A stretch of DNA of 64,000 nucleotides from DASRDB01 sp035652815 (GTDB lineage Bacteria > Chloroflexota > Ktedonobacteria > Ktedonobacterales > Ktedonobacteraceae): NCBI GenBank assembly GCA_035652815.1, contig DASRDB010000019.1:310001-374000 (forward strand), written 5' to 3'. This document shows, piece by piece, positions 25,544 through 35,266 of the stretch (position 1 is the first letter of the stretch; each line of letters begins with the position of its first letter). The notes beneath the pieces are model-generated. The model was not told the DNA's origin. It saw only the letters and a program-made list of their open reading frames with translations, and ran no database searches. Both the position numbers and the translations under genes were made by a program.

Positions 25544-26521
25544 TTAGTCTGGATAGAAACAGGCCGCTACTTGCTCGCCACGGCCAACAGGCATCAGTTC
25601 AGGACGCTCCTGGCGGCATTTAGGCTGTACCTTCGGGCATCGTGGCGCGTAGGGACAACCAGGAGGAGGATTGAGCAGGTCGGGGGGCTGGCCGCCGATG
25701 GGCGTAAGTCTGTTGCCGCGCTGATCGTCAAGGCGTGGAATTGAGTGCAGCAGTCCTACTGTATAGGGATGGGCCGGTGTCTCAAAAAGCTGCTTCACCG
25801 GGGCCGACTCGACGACGTGCCCTGCGTACATCACATTTACATGTTCGCATGTGCCAGCTACTACGCCCAGATCGTGTGTAATCAACATGACCGCCGTGTG
25901 AAACTCTTTGGAGAGGCCTTTCATCAGCTCCAGAATCTGGGCCTGAATAGTCACGTCAAGCGCTGTGGTTGGCTCATCTGCGATCAGCAATTTAGGGTTG
26001 CAGGCGAGGGCAATGGCGATCATCACACGCTGGCGCATACCACCACTAAATTCGTGAGGATAGTTCTTCGCGCGCCGCCTGGCATCTGGAATGCGCACCA
26101 GGTCAAGCATTTCCACGGCACGTTTCCAGGCCTGGTCGTTGCTGAGATCTTTGCGGTGGCGTTTCACCGTCTCGGCGATCTGATATCCTACCGTGAAGAC
26201 CGGGTTGAGCGAGGTCATCGGGTCCTGGAAGATCATCGAAATCTGGCTGCCCCGCAGGTCGGTCAGTTCGTCCAGGCTCTTTTCCAGAATATTATCACCG
26301 TTAAAAAGAATTTCGCCGCCAACAATTTTGCCGGGAGGATTGGCAACCAGGCGCATAACCGAAAGCGCAGTGACGCTCTTACCGCAGCCACTTTCGCCCA
26401 CCACGCCCAATGTTTCGCCTGGCTTCATGACGAATGAAACGTCATCGACTGCCTTAACCACTCCTCCTCGCGTAAAGAAGTAGGTCTTGAGATTGTTGAC
26501 CTCAAGTAAATTTTCTGCCAT
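25544..26521 (-). CDS. oppD: oligopeptide/dipeptide ABC transporter ATPase OppD
   Basis: From the ATG at 26521 (behind GGAGTGAT) the protein is 325 residues. Walker A is GVVGESGCGKSVTALSV, the signature EFSGGMRQRVMIAIALA, Walker B LLIADEPTTALD and the C-terminal PPGCPYAPRCPKVQPKC motif as in OppD/DppD. An upstream in-frame ATG at 26608 would overlap oppC and is not supported by a ribosome site. Confidence 0.93.
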   Translation of the reverse strand: MAENLLEVNNLKTYFFTRGGVVKAVDDVSFVMKPGETLGVVGESGCGKSVTALSVMRLVANPPGKIVGGEILFNGDNILEKSLDELTDLRGSQISMIFQDPMTSLNPVFTVGYQIAETVKRHRKDLSNDQAWKRAVEMLDLVRIPDARRRAKNYPHEFSGGMRQRVMIAIALACNPKLLIADEPTTALDVTIQAQILELMKGLSKEFHTAVMLITHDLGVVAGTCEHVNVMYAGHVVESAPVKQLFETPAHPYTVGLLHSIPRLDDQRGNRLTPIGGQPPDLLNPPPGCPYAPRCPKVQPKCRQERPELMPVGRGEQVAACFYPD

Positions 26522-26540
26522 GCTTTTATCACTCCGCTTG

Positions 26541-27662
26541 CTAGTCTTTTGATCGTGGATCGAAGGCGTCACGCAAACCATCACCCAGGAAGGAGAACGC
26601 CAGTACAATCAGGGTCAGGGTGAGCGAAGGAAGCAAAACTTCCCAGGGGTGGGTGCTGATATTGCTCGTTGCATCAGAGATCATGACGCCAATACTCGAG
26701 CCGGGAGCCTGGACGCCAAGACCAAGCAGGCTCAGGCCCGCTTCACCGATGATTGTGTTCGACATGTTCAGGGTTGCGGCTACTATCACAATGCTGAACA
26801 GGTTCGGAATGATATGGCGCAGAATGATGCGGACATCGGTAGTGCCAGAGGTGCGCGCCGCCTCGATGAACTGCTGTTCCTTGAGTTGGAGTGTCTGGCC
26901 GCGCACGTAACGTGCCATGAGGGGCCAGGTCGTCAGGGCCAGCGCAAGGGAGACGAGTATGAGGCGCGCATTACCGTTTGGCCCGATGATGGGAATGTTG
27001 CTGAAAACGGTATCCGCCTCCGTTCCGAAAATACCTGTGAGCAGGATGGCGAACAGCAGGCCGGGGAAGGCAAACATAATATCCGTGAAGCGGGCCAGGA
27101 GCTGGTCAATCCAGCCACCGTAGAAGCCTGCCAGGACACCGATAGTAATGCCGAGGGTGATGTCCACGATCTCTACCAATATCGCCACGACAAGTGAGAT
27201 AAGCATGCCCTGCATGAGGCGAGCAAGGAGATCACGTCCGAGCGAATCCGTTCCCAGCCAGTACTGGCCGGAAAAGAGTTCGTCCTGGCGGTCCAGTTCC
27301 TGGTGGAAAGGGCTGTGATAGACGTCGGGGCCAATAGGTCCGTTAAGGGTGCTTTGATATGTTCCGCCGATGTGCTGGTAAATGAGAGGACCAAAGATCG
27401 GAATCAGCACGAAGAGAACAAGGATGCCCAAGCTCACCATTGCGCGTTTATCGCGGCGCAGCCGCCGCAACGACTCCTGAAATGGCGTCGGGGATTTTTT
27501 GGCCTTCTCTAGCTGGGTGGCAGTGATGGTTGTCGCCGTTCCCGGTGCGGTCATGACCTCGCCTGGCTCATTGGTAGCGATGGTATCCTCAATGAACAGC
27601 GGAGATACCGCGCTATCAGGAAACATCACACCAGGGTCTTTGTTCTGATCTTTTGTATCCAT
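26541..27662 (-). CDS. oppC: oligopeptide ABC transporter permease OppC
   Basis: The 373-residue permease has an N-terminal cytoplasmic extension (about 1-75), a first membrane helix (about 85-105), a domain with WLGTDSLGRDLLARLMQG near 140-157 typical of OppC/DppC, and the EAARTSGTTDVRIILRHIIPN coupling loop near 275-295. The hydrophobic segments fit six helices. The N-terminal extension is longer than in standard OppC. Start behind AGGAGG, 14 bp after oppB. Confidence 0.92.
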   Translation of the reverse strand: MDTKDQNKDPGVMFPDSAVSPLFIEDTIATNEPGEVMTAPGTATTITATQLEKAKKSPTPFQESLRRLRRDKRAMVSLGILVLFVLIPIFGPLIYQHIGGTYQSTLNGPIGPDVYHSPFHQELDRQDELFSGQYWLGTDSLGRDLLARLMQGMLISLVVAILVEIVDITLGITIGVLAGFYGGWIDQLLARFTDIMFAFPGLLFAILLTGIFGTEADTVFSNIPIIGPNGNARLILVSLALALTTWPLMARYVRGQTLQLKEQQFIEAARTSGTTDVRIILRHIIPNLFSIVIVAATLNMSNTIIGEAGLSLLGLGVQAPGSSIGVMISDATSNISTHPWEVLLPSLTLTLIVLAFSFLGDGLRDAFDPRSKD

Positions 27663-27676
27663 ATTGTCCAGACCTC

Positions 27677-28636
27677 CTATGCCGCCTTAATGCGCGGATC
27701 TGCAACGCTGTAAAGGATATCCGATATCAAGTTACCGATGACCACTGCCACAGCCAGCAGCACAACGGTTGCCTGGATCACTGGATAGTCCCGGTTATTG
27801 ACCGAGGTAATCGTTATCTCTGCGATGCCCGGAATGTTGAATATCTGCTCGATAAAGAACGCTCCGGTGACAAGCAGGCCGAGCGAGAAACCAAAGACCG
27901 TGATCAGCGGAATCATCGCATTGCGGAAAGCGTGGCGATAAATAACAACGCGCTCGCGCAGGCCTTTTGCCCGGGCGGTTCGCACATAGTCCTGACGCAG
28001 CACCTCCAGCATGCTTGTGCGGGCCAGGCGAGCATACAGCGCGGTTCCGGTGGCAGCGAAGACAAGGATCGGGGCTAGCTTGAGCTGTATATCACTCAGG
28101 CTATACTGCCAGGGGTTGCCCCAGTTTGCTACCGGCCAGGTCGCTCCAGTTTGTTGATCGATCCAGACGATGAACAACTGGACAAAGATCGCCAGAACGA
28201 AAGCGGGCAGCGCATACAGGATGAGCATGGTGCCCATATTCACGGTATCAACCCAGGTATTGGCCTTCAGCGCAGAAATAATGCCGAGCGGCACCCCAAC
28301 CAGAATTTGCAGGATGAGCGCCCAGAAGCCCAGTTCTGCTGATACAGGCACACCGTCACTCAGGATGTTCCAGACGGGGTAGTTTTGCTGGTGGTAGGAG
28401 AGGCCGAAGTCGAATCTCGCCAGGTGGGTCAGGAAGTTCCAGTATTGTTGATACCAGGGAAGATCAAGTCCGTACTGGTGTTTGAGCTGATTGTAAACCT
28501 GCGGAATGACGTGGTTGCCCAGCATTTCGCGAATAGGGTCTCCGGGAGCAAAATATCCCATAATAAAGGTGATGAAGGTTACACCGATGACCACAAAGAT
28601 CAAACCGATGAACCTCTTAACTAAGAATTGAACCAT
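27677..28636 (-). CDS. oppB: oligopeptide ABC transporter permease OppB
   Basis: The 319-residue permease begins MVQFLVKRFIGLIFVVIGVTFITF and has the large periplasmic loop and coupling motif YVRTARAKGLRERVVIYRHAFRNA near 233-256 of OppB/DppB. It forms the membrane channel with OppC. A good start site (GAGGG) and two promoter-like elements at 28720-28856 precede it. Confidence 0.93.
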   Translation of the reverse strand: MVQFLVKRFIGLIFVVIGVTFITFIMGYFAPGDPIREMLGNHVIPQVYNQLKHQYGLDLPWYQQYWNFLTHLARFDFGLSYHQQNYPVWNILSDGVPVSAELGFWALILQILVGVPLGIISALKANTWVDTVNMGTMLILYALPAFVLAIFVQLFIVWIDQQTGATWPVANWGNPWQYSLSDIQLKLAPILVFAATGTALYARLARTSMLEVLRQDYVRTARAKGLRERVVIYRHAFRNAMIPLITVFGFSLGLLVTGAFFIEQIFNIPGIAEITITSVNNRDYPVIQATVVLLAVAVVIGNLISDILYSVADPRIKAA

Positions 28637-28719
28637 CGTGTACCCTCTACTCTCTCGCTATGCGTGCATCGATATTCGAGAATACTGTAAAAAGTCTTCT
28701 CCACTGGTGGTACAGTTTT

Positions 28720-28747
28720 CATATAAGAATGTTGTGCTGTCTGTCAA
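28720..28747 (-). promoter_or_regulatory. promoter for oppBCDF (proximal)
   Basis: TTGACA at 28747-28742, a 16-bp spacer and TATATG at 28725-28720, on the minus strand. Confidence 0.55.
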
Positions 28748-28827
28748 GTCAACTATGAAGCGGCACCTGTCATAGGTTGACTCCTCCTGATGAAGCGGAC
28801 AGTCACTAAGGGGATGAACTTTTTCAT

Positions 28828-28856
28828 ATTGTAAGTGAGACGATTACGCTTGTCAA
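28828..28856 (-). promoter_or_regulatory. strong promoter for oppBCDF (distal)
   Basis: Consensus TTGACA at 28856-28851, a 17-bp spacer and TACAAT at 28833-28828, on the minus strand, about 190 bp before oppB. Confidence 0.75.
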
Positions 28857-28903
28857 GCATCTCACCATCCCTTGTATAGCAGCATTGATAGAGATTCATC
28901 ACA

Positions 28904-28937
28904 ATGGGGACAGCAATCAGATGATTACTGTCCCCAT
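28904..28937 (-). terminator. hairpin downstream of oppA1
   Basis: A 10-bp stem (28904-28913 with 28928-28937) extended by AATC/GATT inside. It lies 57 bp after the oppA1 stop and may end or attenuate that transcript; there is no T-run. Confidence 0.45.
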
Positions 28938-28993
28938 GTCTCATGTGCGGGCGCGGCCCAGGCTTTTGCCTGGCTCACGCCGTCGCGGGTTAA

Positions 28994-30751
28994 CTACGAC
29001 GTCCTGGCGCAGGGTGTATCTGTCGAGATGTAGACCTGGGACCAGGCTTCGGGTGAAATCAAGCCCTGGGCATTTTCGGTGAAGCCCTGCACACACGGCT
29101 TGAGCAGGAAGTTCGCCTGAATCTGTTCCATTGGCATCCAGGCTACAAAGTTGACCAGCTTCTGCTCGGCATCCCAATAGGCATGTTCGCGAGCGGTGGG
29201 GTCGGTCATCGCGTCCGCCTGCTCCAACTGCTGCTGCACCTGTTGCTGCGCTGCGGCGTCGGGGCCTTTGTTCTGGCCGAAGCACATGCCGTTCTGGCTG
29301 GCACCCTTATCAAACTGGAGGGTCGTCCAGTCTTCGGGGTCGGGGTAGTCGGCGATCCAGGCGGGGCCGGTGTAGAACTGCAAGGTGTTCAGGCAGCCCT
29401 GACCTTCGTCAGCGAACAGCTTGTTGATGTCGATGTCGTTAGTCTTGACGCTGATGCCGAGTACGCTCTGCCACATCTGCTGCATGGCCGAGACTTCGTT
29501 CTTCACGTCCTGCGCGCCAGCGCTCGAGTAGGTCAGCGTGATCGAGGGTATCTGGCTGACGCTGCTGTAACCCTCGGCCTGCAGGCAGGTCTGCAAGAGT
29601 TGCTTGGCCTTCGTGGGATCGCCTGCGGTACCAGGGGTGTTGTCTGGGCCGAGCAGGTTCGGGTTATAGCCATACTGACCTTGCGGCACGATATGGTTGG
29701 TGGCCTTCACTGAGTTCTTCCAGACGCTCTTGACGATCAGGTCTTTGTTAATAGCCAGCGCGAAGGCTTGACGGCAGGCAGTCACGTCAAACGGCTTCTG
29801 CTGGTAGTTCATCGTGTAGTAACTGATCCACAACTGCGGAATCTGGTGGAAGTCCGGGCGGTGCATATCCGTCAGGAAATGAGGCGTTGGAATGCCTGTC
29901 ATGTCGATACCATCGGTCTGGTAGACGTCGTAGGTGGTATCGGCTACCTTGTAGAAGGGGAGAACCATCTTCGACAACTGCGGGTGTGGCCCTACGTAGG
30001 TGGGGTTGGGTACAAGGACGATCTGCTTGCTATGCGTATACTCCTGTACCTTCCACGGACCATCGCCGCCCTGGCCGCCATTATCTGCCAGGTGATCGGT
30101 CCAGTTTTTGCCCCACTTGTCGATGACCGACTTCTCGACGGTGAAGGAAGTGGGATAGGTCAACGTTTCCAGGAAGAAGGCGATCTTCTGTGAAGCCACA
30201 ACGACGACCGTCTGCGGGTCGGGAGCCTTCAAACTGTCGCCGATGAGCGTTGGGATCTTGCCCGCGTTAAAATTGCTCGCGTCCTTGATATAACGCATGT
30301 AGTACGGGGCAGTCAGCGAAGCAGTTTTACCATCCAGCGCCCGGTTCATACTGTAGATGACGTCCTGAGATGTAACTGGGGTGCCGTCGCTGAATTTCAA
30401 ATTCGGTTTGAGTTTGAATGTCCAGGTGACACCATCTGGTGCTACGCTGTAGGTGCTGCATTCTTCGCATTGCAGCTTCAGGTTCATATCCAGGGTCACA
30501 AGGCCCGTGAACACGCTGCTGATCGCGTAGTTCGAGAATGCATCCTGTACCAGCGCCGGGTCAAACGTTGAAATGTCTGAGACGCCAGCCTCCAGGGAGG
30601 GCACAAATACCTGTTTACTCTGCTGCGCTTTTGTATGGGAGGTCGGCGTGGAACTGTTGCCGGTTGTACCTCCGCATGCTACCATTACCAGCGCGACTAA
30701 ACAGAGGAAGGTCGTGAAAACCCCCTGTGTAAGTTTCTTGCCTGGTCGCAT
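28994..30751 (-). CDS. oppA: peptide ABC transporter substrate-binding lipoprotein OppA (copy 1)
   Basis: The 585-residue lipoprotein has a signal peptide ending in the lipobox LVMVAC with Cys26, followed by a Ser/Thr-rich linker, and the SBP family 5 fold: GVTWTFKLKPNLKFSDGTPVTSQDVIYSM near 108-135 (seen as WTFKLKPNLKFSDGTPVT). It binds peptides outside the cell for OppBCDF. It follows a paralogous gene and precedes oppB on the same strand. Many aromatic and Pro residues fit a binding cleft, but the ligand range cannot be predicted. Confidence 0.92.
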   Translation of the reverse strand: MRPGKKLTQGVFTTFLCLVALVMVACGGTTGNSSTPTSHTKAQQSKQVFVPSLEAGVSDISTFDPALVQDAFSNYAISSVFTGLVTLDMNLKLQCEECSTYSVAPDGVTWTFKLKPNLKFSDGTPVTSQDVIYSMNRALDGKTASLTAPYYMRYIKDASNFNAGKIPTLIGDSLKAPDPQTVVVVASQKIAFFLETLTYPTSFTVEKSVIDKWGKNWTDHLADNGGQGGDGPWKVQEYTHSKQIVLVPNPTYVGPHPQLSKMVLPFYKVADTTYDVYQTDGIDMTGIPTPHFLTDMHRPDFHQIPQLWISYYTMNYQQKPFDVTACRQAFALAINKDLIVKSVWKNSVKATNHIVPQGQYGYNPNLLGPDNTPGTAGDPTKAKQLLQTCLQAEGYSSVSQIPSITLTYSSAGAQDVKNEVSAMQQMWQSVLGISVKTNDIDINKLFADEGQGCLNTLQFYTGPAWIADYPDPEDWTTLQFDKGASQNGMCFGQNKGPDAAAQQQVQQQLEQADAMTDPTAREHAYWDAEQKLVNFVAWMPMEQIQANFLLKPCVQGFTENAQGLISPEAWSQVYISTDTPCARTS

Positions 30752-30915
30752 AAGAAACTGTTCTCCTTACATTGTCTGAAGACAACGGTTGAAAAATGGG
30801 TACCAGAAAAACCGCCTGCGCGTCAGCTTGCTACAAACGGTGGCACTTGTAATATTACGTTCCTTGCTACCCTAAATCTCTCACAACGTAGACAAGAAAA
30901 AGGATTGGTTTCTCG

Positions 30916-32625
30916 CTAATGAGTAAGGACGTAGATGTTGGCCCAGTCATCAGGTGGAATAATGCCAAGCCCATTGTCATTAATGCCTATCACATAGGGT
31001 TTGCGGAGAAACACCTGCGTTACCTGTTCCATTGGCAGCCAGGCCACATCGTTCACCAGTTGCTGCTCGGCCTGCTGGTACTTTTGCACGCGGTCCGATT
31101 GGAAGTCGCTATCGGCGGCCTCTAATTGCTTTTGCACGTTCTGCTGGATGGCGGCATCGTTGCTGAAATTCTGTCCGTAGTTCATGCTGTTATTGGGAAC
31201 GCCCACGTCAAACTGGCGCGTCAGCCAGTCCTGGGGGTCGGGATACTCGGCCACCCAGGCCAGCCCCCACATTTGCAGTCCCTGCGGATTATTGGTCGCT
31301 GCCGTCACCTGCGCGAGCAGCGTATTGTAATCGATCGGGTCGGGAGTCACCGTTACCCCCAGTACCGATTGCCACATCGAAGTCAGCGCGCGCACCTCCG
31401 CATCGAAGTTGCTCACGCCCGAAGCATAGGTCAGTTTAATGGGCGGCATCTGGGATATGCTCGACCAGCCCTCGGCCTTCAATCCCTGTTGCAGCAGGCT
31501 TTTCGCCTTATTGGGATTCCCTTTGAGGTTTTGTGTTCCATCAGGGCCGGTCAGGGCCGCATTATAGCCGGGCATTCCCTGGGGCACGATATGGTTGGTG
31601 GGGATCACCGTGTCCTGCCAGACGGTTTTTGCAATAGCGGTTTTATCGATAGCCAGGGCGAATGCCTGCCGAATCTGGATATTATCGAACGGCTTCGTCA
31701 GGTAGTTCATTGCATAGTAGTTCACCCATAACTGCGGCACCTCGTGGAAATCCGCTCGTTTTCTGTCGTTGGCAAGTGTGGAGAAAGCAACGTCAGTCGT
31801 GTCAACGCTGCCCGCTGCATAGGCTGAATAGGCGGCAGCCGCCTGCGGATAGAACGGAAAGACCACTTTTTGCAGTTGCGGGGGAGCATCGTAATAGTTT
31901 GGATTCGGCGCGAAATCGATCTCTTTGCCGTGAATGTACTGCGTCACACGAAATGGCCCGGCCCCGCCGCCGGTATTCAGGTGATCTGTAAAGTCAGGGC
32001 CGTAGGTCGTTATTAACTTTTTTTCAACTACGTAGGCGCATGGATGCGTCAGCATGGCAGGGAAGTAGGCCGCTTTCTTCCGCGTTTGAATGACGACCGT
32101 ATTCACGTCCGGCGTGAGAATGCTGTCGCCAATAAGCGAGGGAATGCTGCCACCTAGAAGCTTATCCGAGTCGCGTATAAGGGTGAGGAAAATAGGCGCG
32201 ACAGTTGATTTGGTGGCGGGTTGCAAAGCGCGGTCAAGGCTGTAGGCGACATCGGCGGAGGTCAGCGGGGTGCCATCACTGAACTTCAGATGCGGCTTCA
32301 AATGGAACGTCCAGCTTAAGCCATCCGGGCTGACATCCCAGTTTTTGGCAAGCTGCGGCTGTATTTGAAAATGGTCGTTGAGCTGCACCAGACCAGTAAA
32401 GACCATTTGAATAGCTGCAATTGAGTTCGGATCATAGGCCAGGGCCGGGTCGAAAGTCGTGATATCTGAAATGCCGATCAAGGGCGACGTATACACCTGT
32501 TGATTGCGAGGAGCTTTGGTTGGCGTATTTGATGAAGTGGAATTGCCGCCGAACAGGCTGCACGCCGAAAGGAGCAGCGCGAGCAGGCCGCATAGCAGCA
32601 AAGGGAGCTTTTGACGCATCGGCAT
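30916..32625 (-). CDS. oppA: peptide ABC transporter substrate-binding lipoprotein OppA (copy 2)
   Basis: Paralogue of the downstream gene. From the ATG at 32625, behind TAAGGAG, it is 569 residues with a lipobox LLLSAC (Cys22). LSWTFHLKPHLKFSDGTPLT and many other segments, such as NKAKSLLQQGLKAEGWS and WLPMEQV, parallel copy 1. Two tandem binding proteins likely widen the ligand range of one transporter. An in-frame start at 32664 lacks a ribosome site. Confidence 0.92.
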   Translation of the reverse strand: MPMRQKLPLLLCGLLALLLSACSLFGGNSTSSNTPTKAPRNQQVYTSPLIGISDITTFDPALAYDPNSIAAIQMVFTGLVQLNDHFQIQPQLAKNWDVSPDGLSWTFHLKPHLKFSDGTPLTSADVAYSLDRALQPATKSTVAPIFLTLIRDSDKLLGGSIPSLIGDSILTPDVNTVVIQTRKKAAYFPAMLTHPCAYVVEKKLITTYGPDFTDHLNTGGGAGPFRVTQYIHGKEIDFAPNPNYYDAPPQLQKVVFPFYPQAAAAYSAYAAGSVDTTDVAFSTLANDRKRADFHEVPQLWVNYYAMNYLTKPFDNIQIRQAFALAIDKTAIAKTVWQDTVIPTNHIVPQGMPGYNAALTGPDGTQNLKGNPNKAKSLLQQGLKAEGWSSISQMPPIKLTYASGVSNFDAEVRALTSMWQSVLGVTVTPDPIDYNTLLAQVTAATNNPQGLQMWGLAWVAEYPDPQDWLTRQFDVGVPNNSMNYGQNFSNDAAIQQNVQKQLEAADSDFQSDRVQKYQQAEQQLVNDVAWLPMEQVTQVFLRKPYVIGINDNGLGIIPPDDWANIYVLTH

Positions 32626-32748
32626 AAAAATCTCCTTAGAAATCTTTGGGTATGGGAAAAGCATATAAGATACAGTGTATGAAACGCTGCAAGGGACGCA
32701 AATGATTGCGCCCCCCGAATAGTAATGTCATGAAAAAGCCCTCTGGCA

Positions 32749-32834
32749 TGTCATCCTGAGCGCAGCGAAGGATCTCGCGCGTGCTGTGTCGAGCCAGGGG
32801 AGGCCTGAGATCCTTCGCTGCGCTCAGGATGACA
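32749..32834. repeat. inverted repeat, 28-bp perfect arms (family B)
   Basis: Arms at 32749-32776 and 32807-32834 are exact reverse complements around a 30-nt loop; the arms match the family B copies at 23300 and 59564. It lies between the 477-aa unknown gene and oppA copy 2, all on the minus strand. Confidence 0.92.
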
Positions 32835-32882
32835 TCTGGAGATAGGTTGGTCACGGCAGGATGTTAAAGCCAGCTTTCCAGT

Positions 32883-34316
32883 TTATGAGGTCGCCAGCGC
32901 ATTGCGTTTGGCAAACGAAGCTGCGCGCAGGGCGACATGTAAGAAACCATCGATATTGGTCGAGGCCAGATCCTTTGGCCATGCCATAAATTCCTCGCCC
33001 GCCGCCTGGACAATTTGCAAGGTGTGTCCCTGATCGGCAACCGCATCCGCTTTGGCGGCGGCCAGCGCGATAATGGCAAACATAGCGCGCACATCATGCT
33101 CAAGTTGCGTATAGCGACGGGCTGTGGAGAATGCCGCTTGCAAATCCTGCGCTTCCAGTTGCTCGCTCAGCGAATCGAGCAGCGCCGGAGCGATCAGACC
33201 CGCGCTAAAGTACGGGCGTGGAGTTGCCGGTACGTTCACTTGCGGCCTGGCTAGCTGCTGGTGAAGCGCGTGGACATAGGCCGCCGAGGTGAATAGCATG
33301 GGTAAAGCCTCAACATCCTGCACCTGTTTGAAAGCAATACGCACCGCAGCCGCAAACAACAGACCATGTGCCGCGTTAATGAATGCTTCACGGTCTTCGT
33401 CACCTACGCGCTGCATCAGGTCGGTGGCCGTCAGTGCAATGACCGAACCGATACCCTCTGACGAGGCTCCCTTGTTCATCAAAGCATCATATACCCCGGC
33501 GCAAACCTGCTCGGGCGTTGCATCGCTTTGCAACAGGTTACGCAGCGGCAGGGCGTTTTCATTCTTTGGAGCCGCCAGTCGCGTGCGATAGCTGTCCAGC
33601 TTATGTGAGGGGTCGGCAAGGAAGTCACGAACAGTTTGCACCCAGGCAGGCTCGTTGCCATGAATGGGCACGTGAGGAGCCAGCCAGTGAATAATATCGG
33701 GCGTGCTTTTACCCCACTCGACGGCATCCAGAAGCTGGAGGCCGCGCACAGCACACATAAGAGGATGGCCCCCATTCTCAAAGGTGGTGGACATACCATC
33801 ATACAGGCGAATGTTGATCGTCCGGTAATCGGCTCCGGTGCCATATAGACCAAACAGCAGGCGCTCCACTGTTGTTGCATCCCCGTTATAGATCGCCTTG
33901 TGCATCTCAGCGTTGACGGTGTCGCCCTCCTGTAAATCGCTGGGATAGAGAGGTTTGGGGTAGTTGGCCTCATCTCGAGGTTTGACCTGTATGCCTGCCT
34001 GTACAGCAGGCATCGCCGCCGCTACAGACTGCACCAGCAGTGGCAGTTCGCGCTCGTGATTCGCGGGGTCCTCGCCAAGCGCGTACTGGAGCGAGACAAA
34101 CCAGCGGCACAACATACTGGCGGCTCCCATTGAAATAACCGTGTGCCCATCGCTATCTCCATGCGCCGCAATTGTGCCGATGCGCCCGATCAATTCACTC
34201 GCGCCCGCTCCCCGCGCAATCAGGTCGCGTCCAGCGGAAGTAATGCGCGCAATATCGCCCGCGACAACCGCGTCAACCAGCGGAGAAATATCAATATTCA
34301 TTCCTACAGATGCCAT
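32883..34316 (-). CDS. hypothetical protein, 477 aa, mostly helical
   Basis: I do not recognise this protein. It is Ala-rich and predicted mostly helical, without signal peptide, membrane segment or Cys motif. Notable segments are RIGTIAAHGDSDGHTVISMGAAS near 44-65 (seen as IAAHGDSDGHTVISMGA), GGHPLMCAVRGLQLLDAVEWG near 182-200 (seen as GGHPLMCAVRGLQLLD), with several conserved-looking His residues that could bind a metal. The start ATG lies behind GGAGGG. It is followed on the same strand by the opp cluster and preceded by two further unknown genes. Confidence 0.65.
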   Translation of the reverse strand: MASVGMNIDISPLVDAVVAGDIARITSAGRDLIARGAGASELIGRIGTIAAHGDSDGHTVISMGAASMLCRWFVSLQYALGEDPANHERELPLLVQSVAAAMPAVQAGIQVKPRDEANYPKPLYPSDLQEGDTVNAEMHKAIYNGDATTVERLLFGLYGTGADYRTINIRLYDGMSTTFENGGHPLMCAVRGLQLLDAVEWGKSTPDIIHWLAPHVPIHGNEPAWVQTVRDFLADPSHKLDSYRTRLAAPKNENALPLRNLLQSDATPEQVCAGVYDALMNKGASSEGIGSVIALTATDLMQRVGDEDREAFINAAHGLLFAAAVRIAFKQVQDVEALPMLFTSAAYVHALHQQLARPQVNVPATPRPYFSAGLIAPALLDSLSEQLEAQDLQAAFSTARRYTQLEHDVRAMFAIIALAAAKADAVADQGHTLQIVQAAGEEFMAWPKDLASTNIDGFLHVALRAASFAKRNALATS

Positions 34317-34364
34317 ACGTTTCCCTCCATCCGACCCGAAGCAAGGGCCGGATGCTCCTCAAAT

Positions 34365-35144
34365 TTAAGAATTTTGTAGTTCGCGTATTGAACGCTCTAT
34401 GTCAGGAATATCCGCGTATTCCTCGTCGAGCAGCTTGTAACCTCGTTCGAGATACAATTCGGCCAGCCGCGTTCCGCGCGGCTTCGGGTCAAAGGCGGCG
34501 GCAACCAGCTCGGTGCCGCGATATTTCTCAGGGAGAAACTTTACCACTTTCAGCATGCGCTGGCGGGTTTCCTGTAATTGATACGTATCTTTGCCCTCAA
34601 TCGCATAGCGCGCAACGCCCACCAGTTTTCCCAGTTCAGCCAATCGCTGTCGGTCGTTCATCGTTTGCAGCAGCAATTCCTCGGGATCGAGGTCATCGAG
34701 TGGAGTTGACCCCTCCTCAAAAGAGCTGATCTCGGGCACAGGTGCGTTGGAGATATAAGAAACATAGAGTTGTCCGTATTCCTGGCACGCCTGTTGCACC
34801 ACCTGCATGCGCTCTCCCAGATCGCGTGGATTGGGATTGATTGAGCCGAGATCGCACAGGTCGTCATCGCGACGTTCTGCCAGTATTTGAAGTTGCTCCA
34901 GCGTGCTTCCCTCCTCTAGCATGGGAGGAATGGGCATAACTGGCACATTGGTTGCCTCCTGCAAGTCTTCAGGCGGGAGTTGTGCCGCGAAGAAGGAAGG
35001 CAGGTATTTTGCCAGGGAAAGTGGCATGGGCAGAACCACGCAATAGGTCGCCAGCACCTCGCGTGGGTTACTGGTGCTGCGCGCAATGAAAATCGCATGC
35101 CCCTTTGGGGCCTGAGAGCTACCACGTAAAAATTGTATTGACAT
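34365..35144 (-). CDS. hypothetical protein, 259 aa
   Basis: Unrecognised. The ATG at 35144 lies behind GAGAGGAAG; an in-frame start at 35195 adds 17 residues without support. The first ~60 residues form a strand-rich segment (GHAIFIARSTSNPREVLATYCVVLP), the middle is acidic and Pro-rich (PVMPIPPMLEEGSTLEQLQ), and the C-terminal half is helical with KLVGVARYAIEGKDTYQLQ. No Cys pairs or membrane helices. The gene is 48 bp upstream of the 477-aa gene in the same direction and probably shares its role. Confidence 0.6.
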   Translation of the reverse strand: MSIQFLRGSSQAPKGHAIFIARSTSNPREVLATYCVVLPMPLSLAKYLPSFFAAQLPPEDLQEATNVPVMPIPPMLEEGSTLEQLQILAERRDDDLCDLGSINPNPRDLGERMQVVQQACQEYGQLYVSYISNAPVPEISSFEEGSTPLDDLDPEELLLQTMNDRQRLAELGKLVGVARYAIEGKDTYQLQETRQRMLKVVKFLPEKYRGTELVAAAFDPKPRGTRLAELYLERGYKLLDEEYADIPDIERSIRELQNS

Positions 35145-35266
35145 TCCGAAGCTTCCTCTCTGCCAGGGCGGTGATTGTACCGCCCCGCTACCCAATTCGC
35201 GTCGAATCTTTAATTCTGCAATTGCTTATTAATAATAAGCGTTCAATCTCTTGTTAGCAAGCATTA

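Larger units (their letters stand above)
28637..28993. other. intergenic region between oppA1 and oppB with promoters and hairpin
   Basis: This 357-bp gap lies within the opp cluster. It holds two minus-strand promoter candidates, at 28720-28747 and 28828-28856, and a hairpin at 28904-28937. No coding frame with recognisable content was seen. Confidence 0.6.

Noticed and set aside
25745..26437. Open frame of 230 codons on the plus strand within oppD
   Set aside because: Antisense to well-conserved oppD; no motifs in the product.
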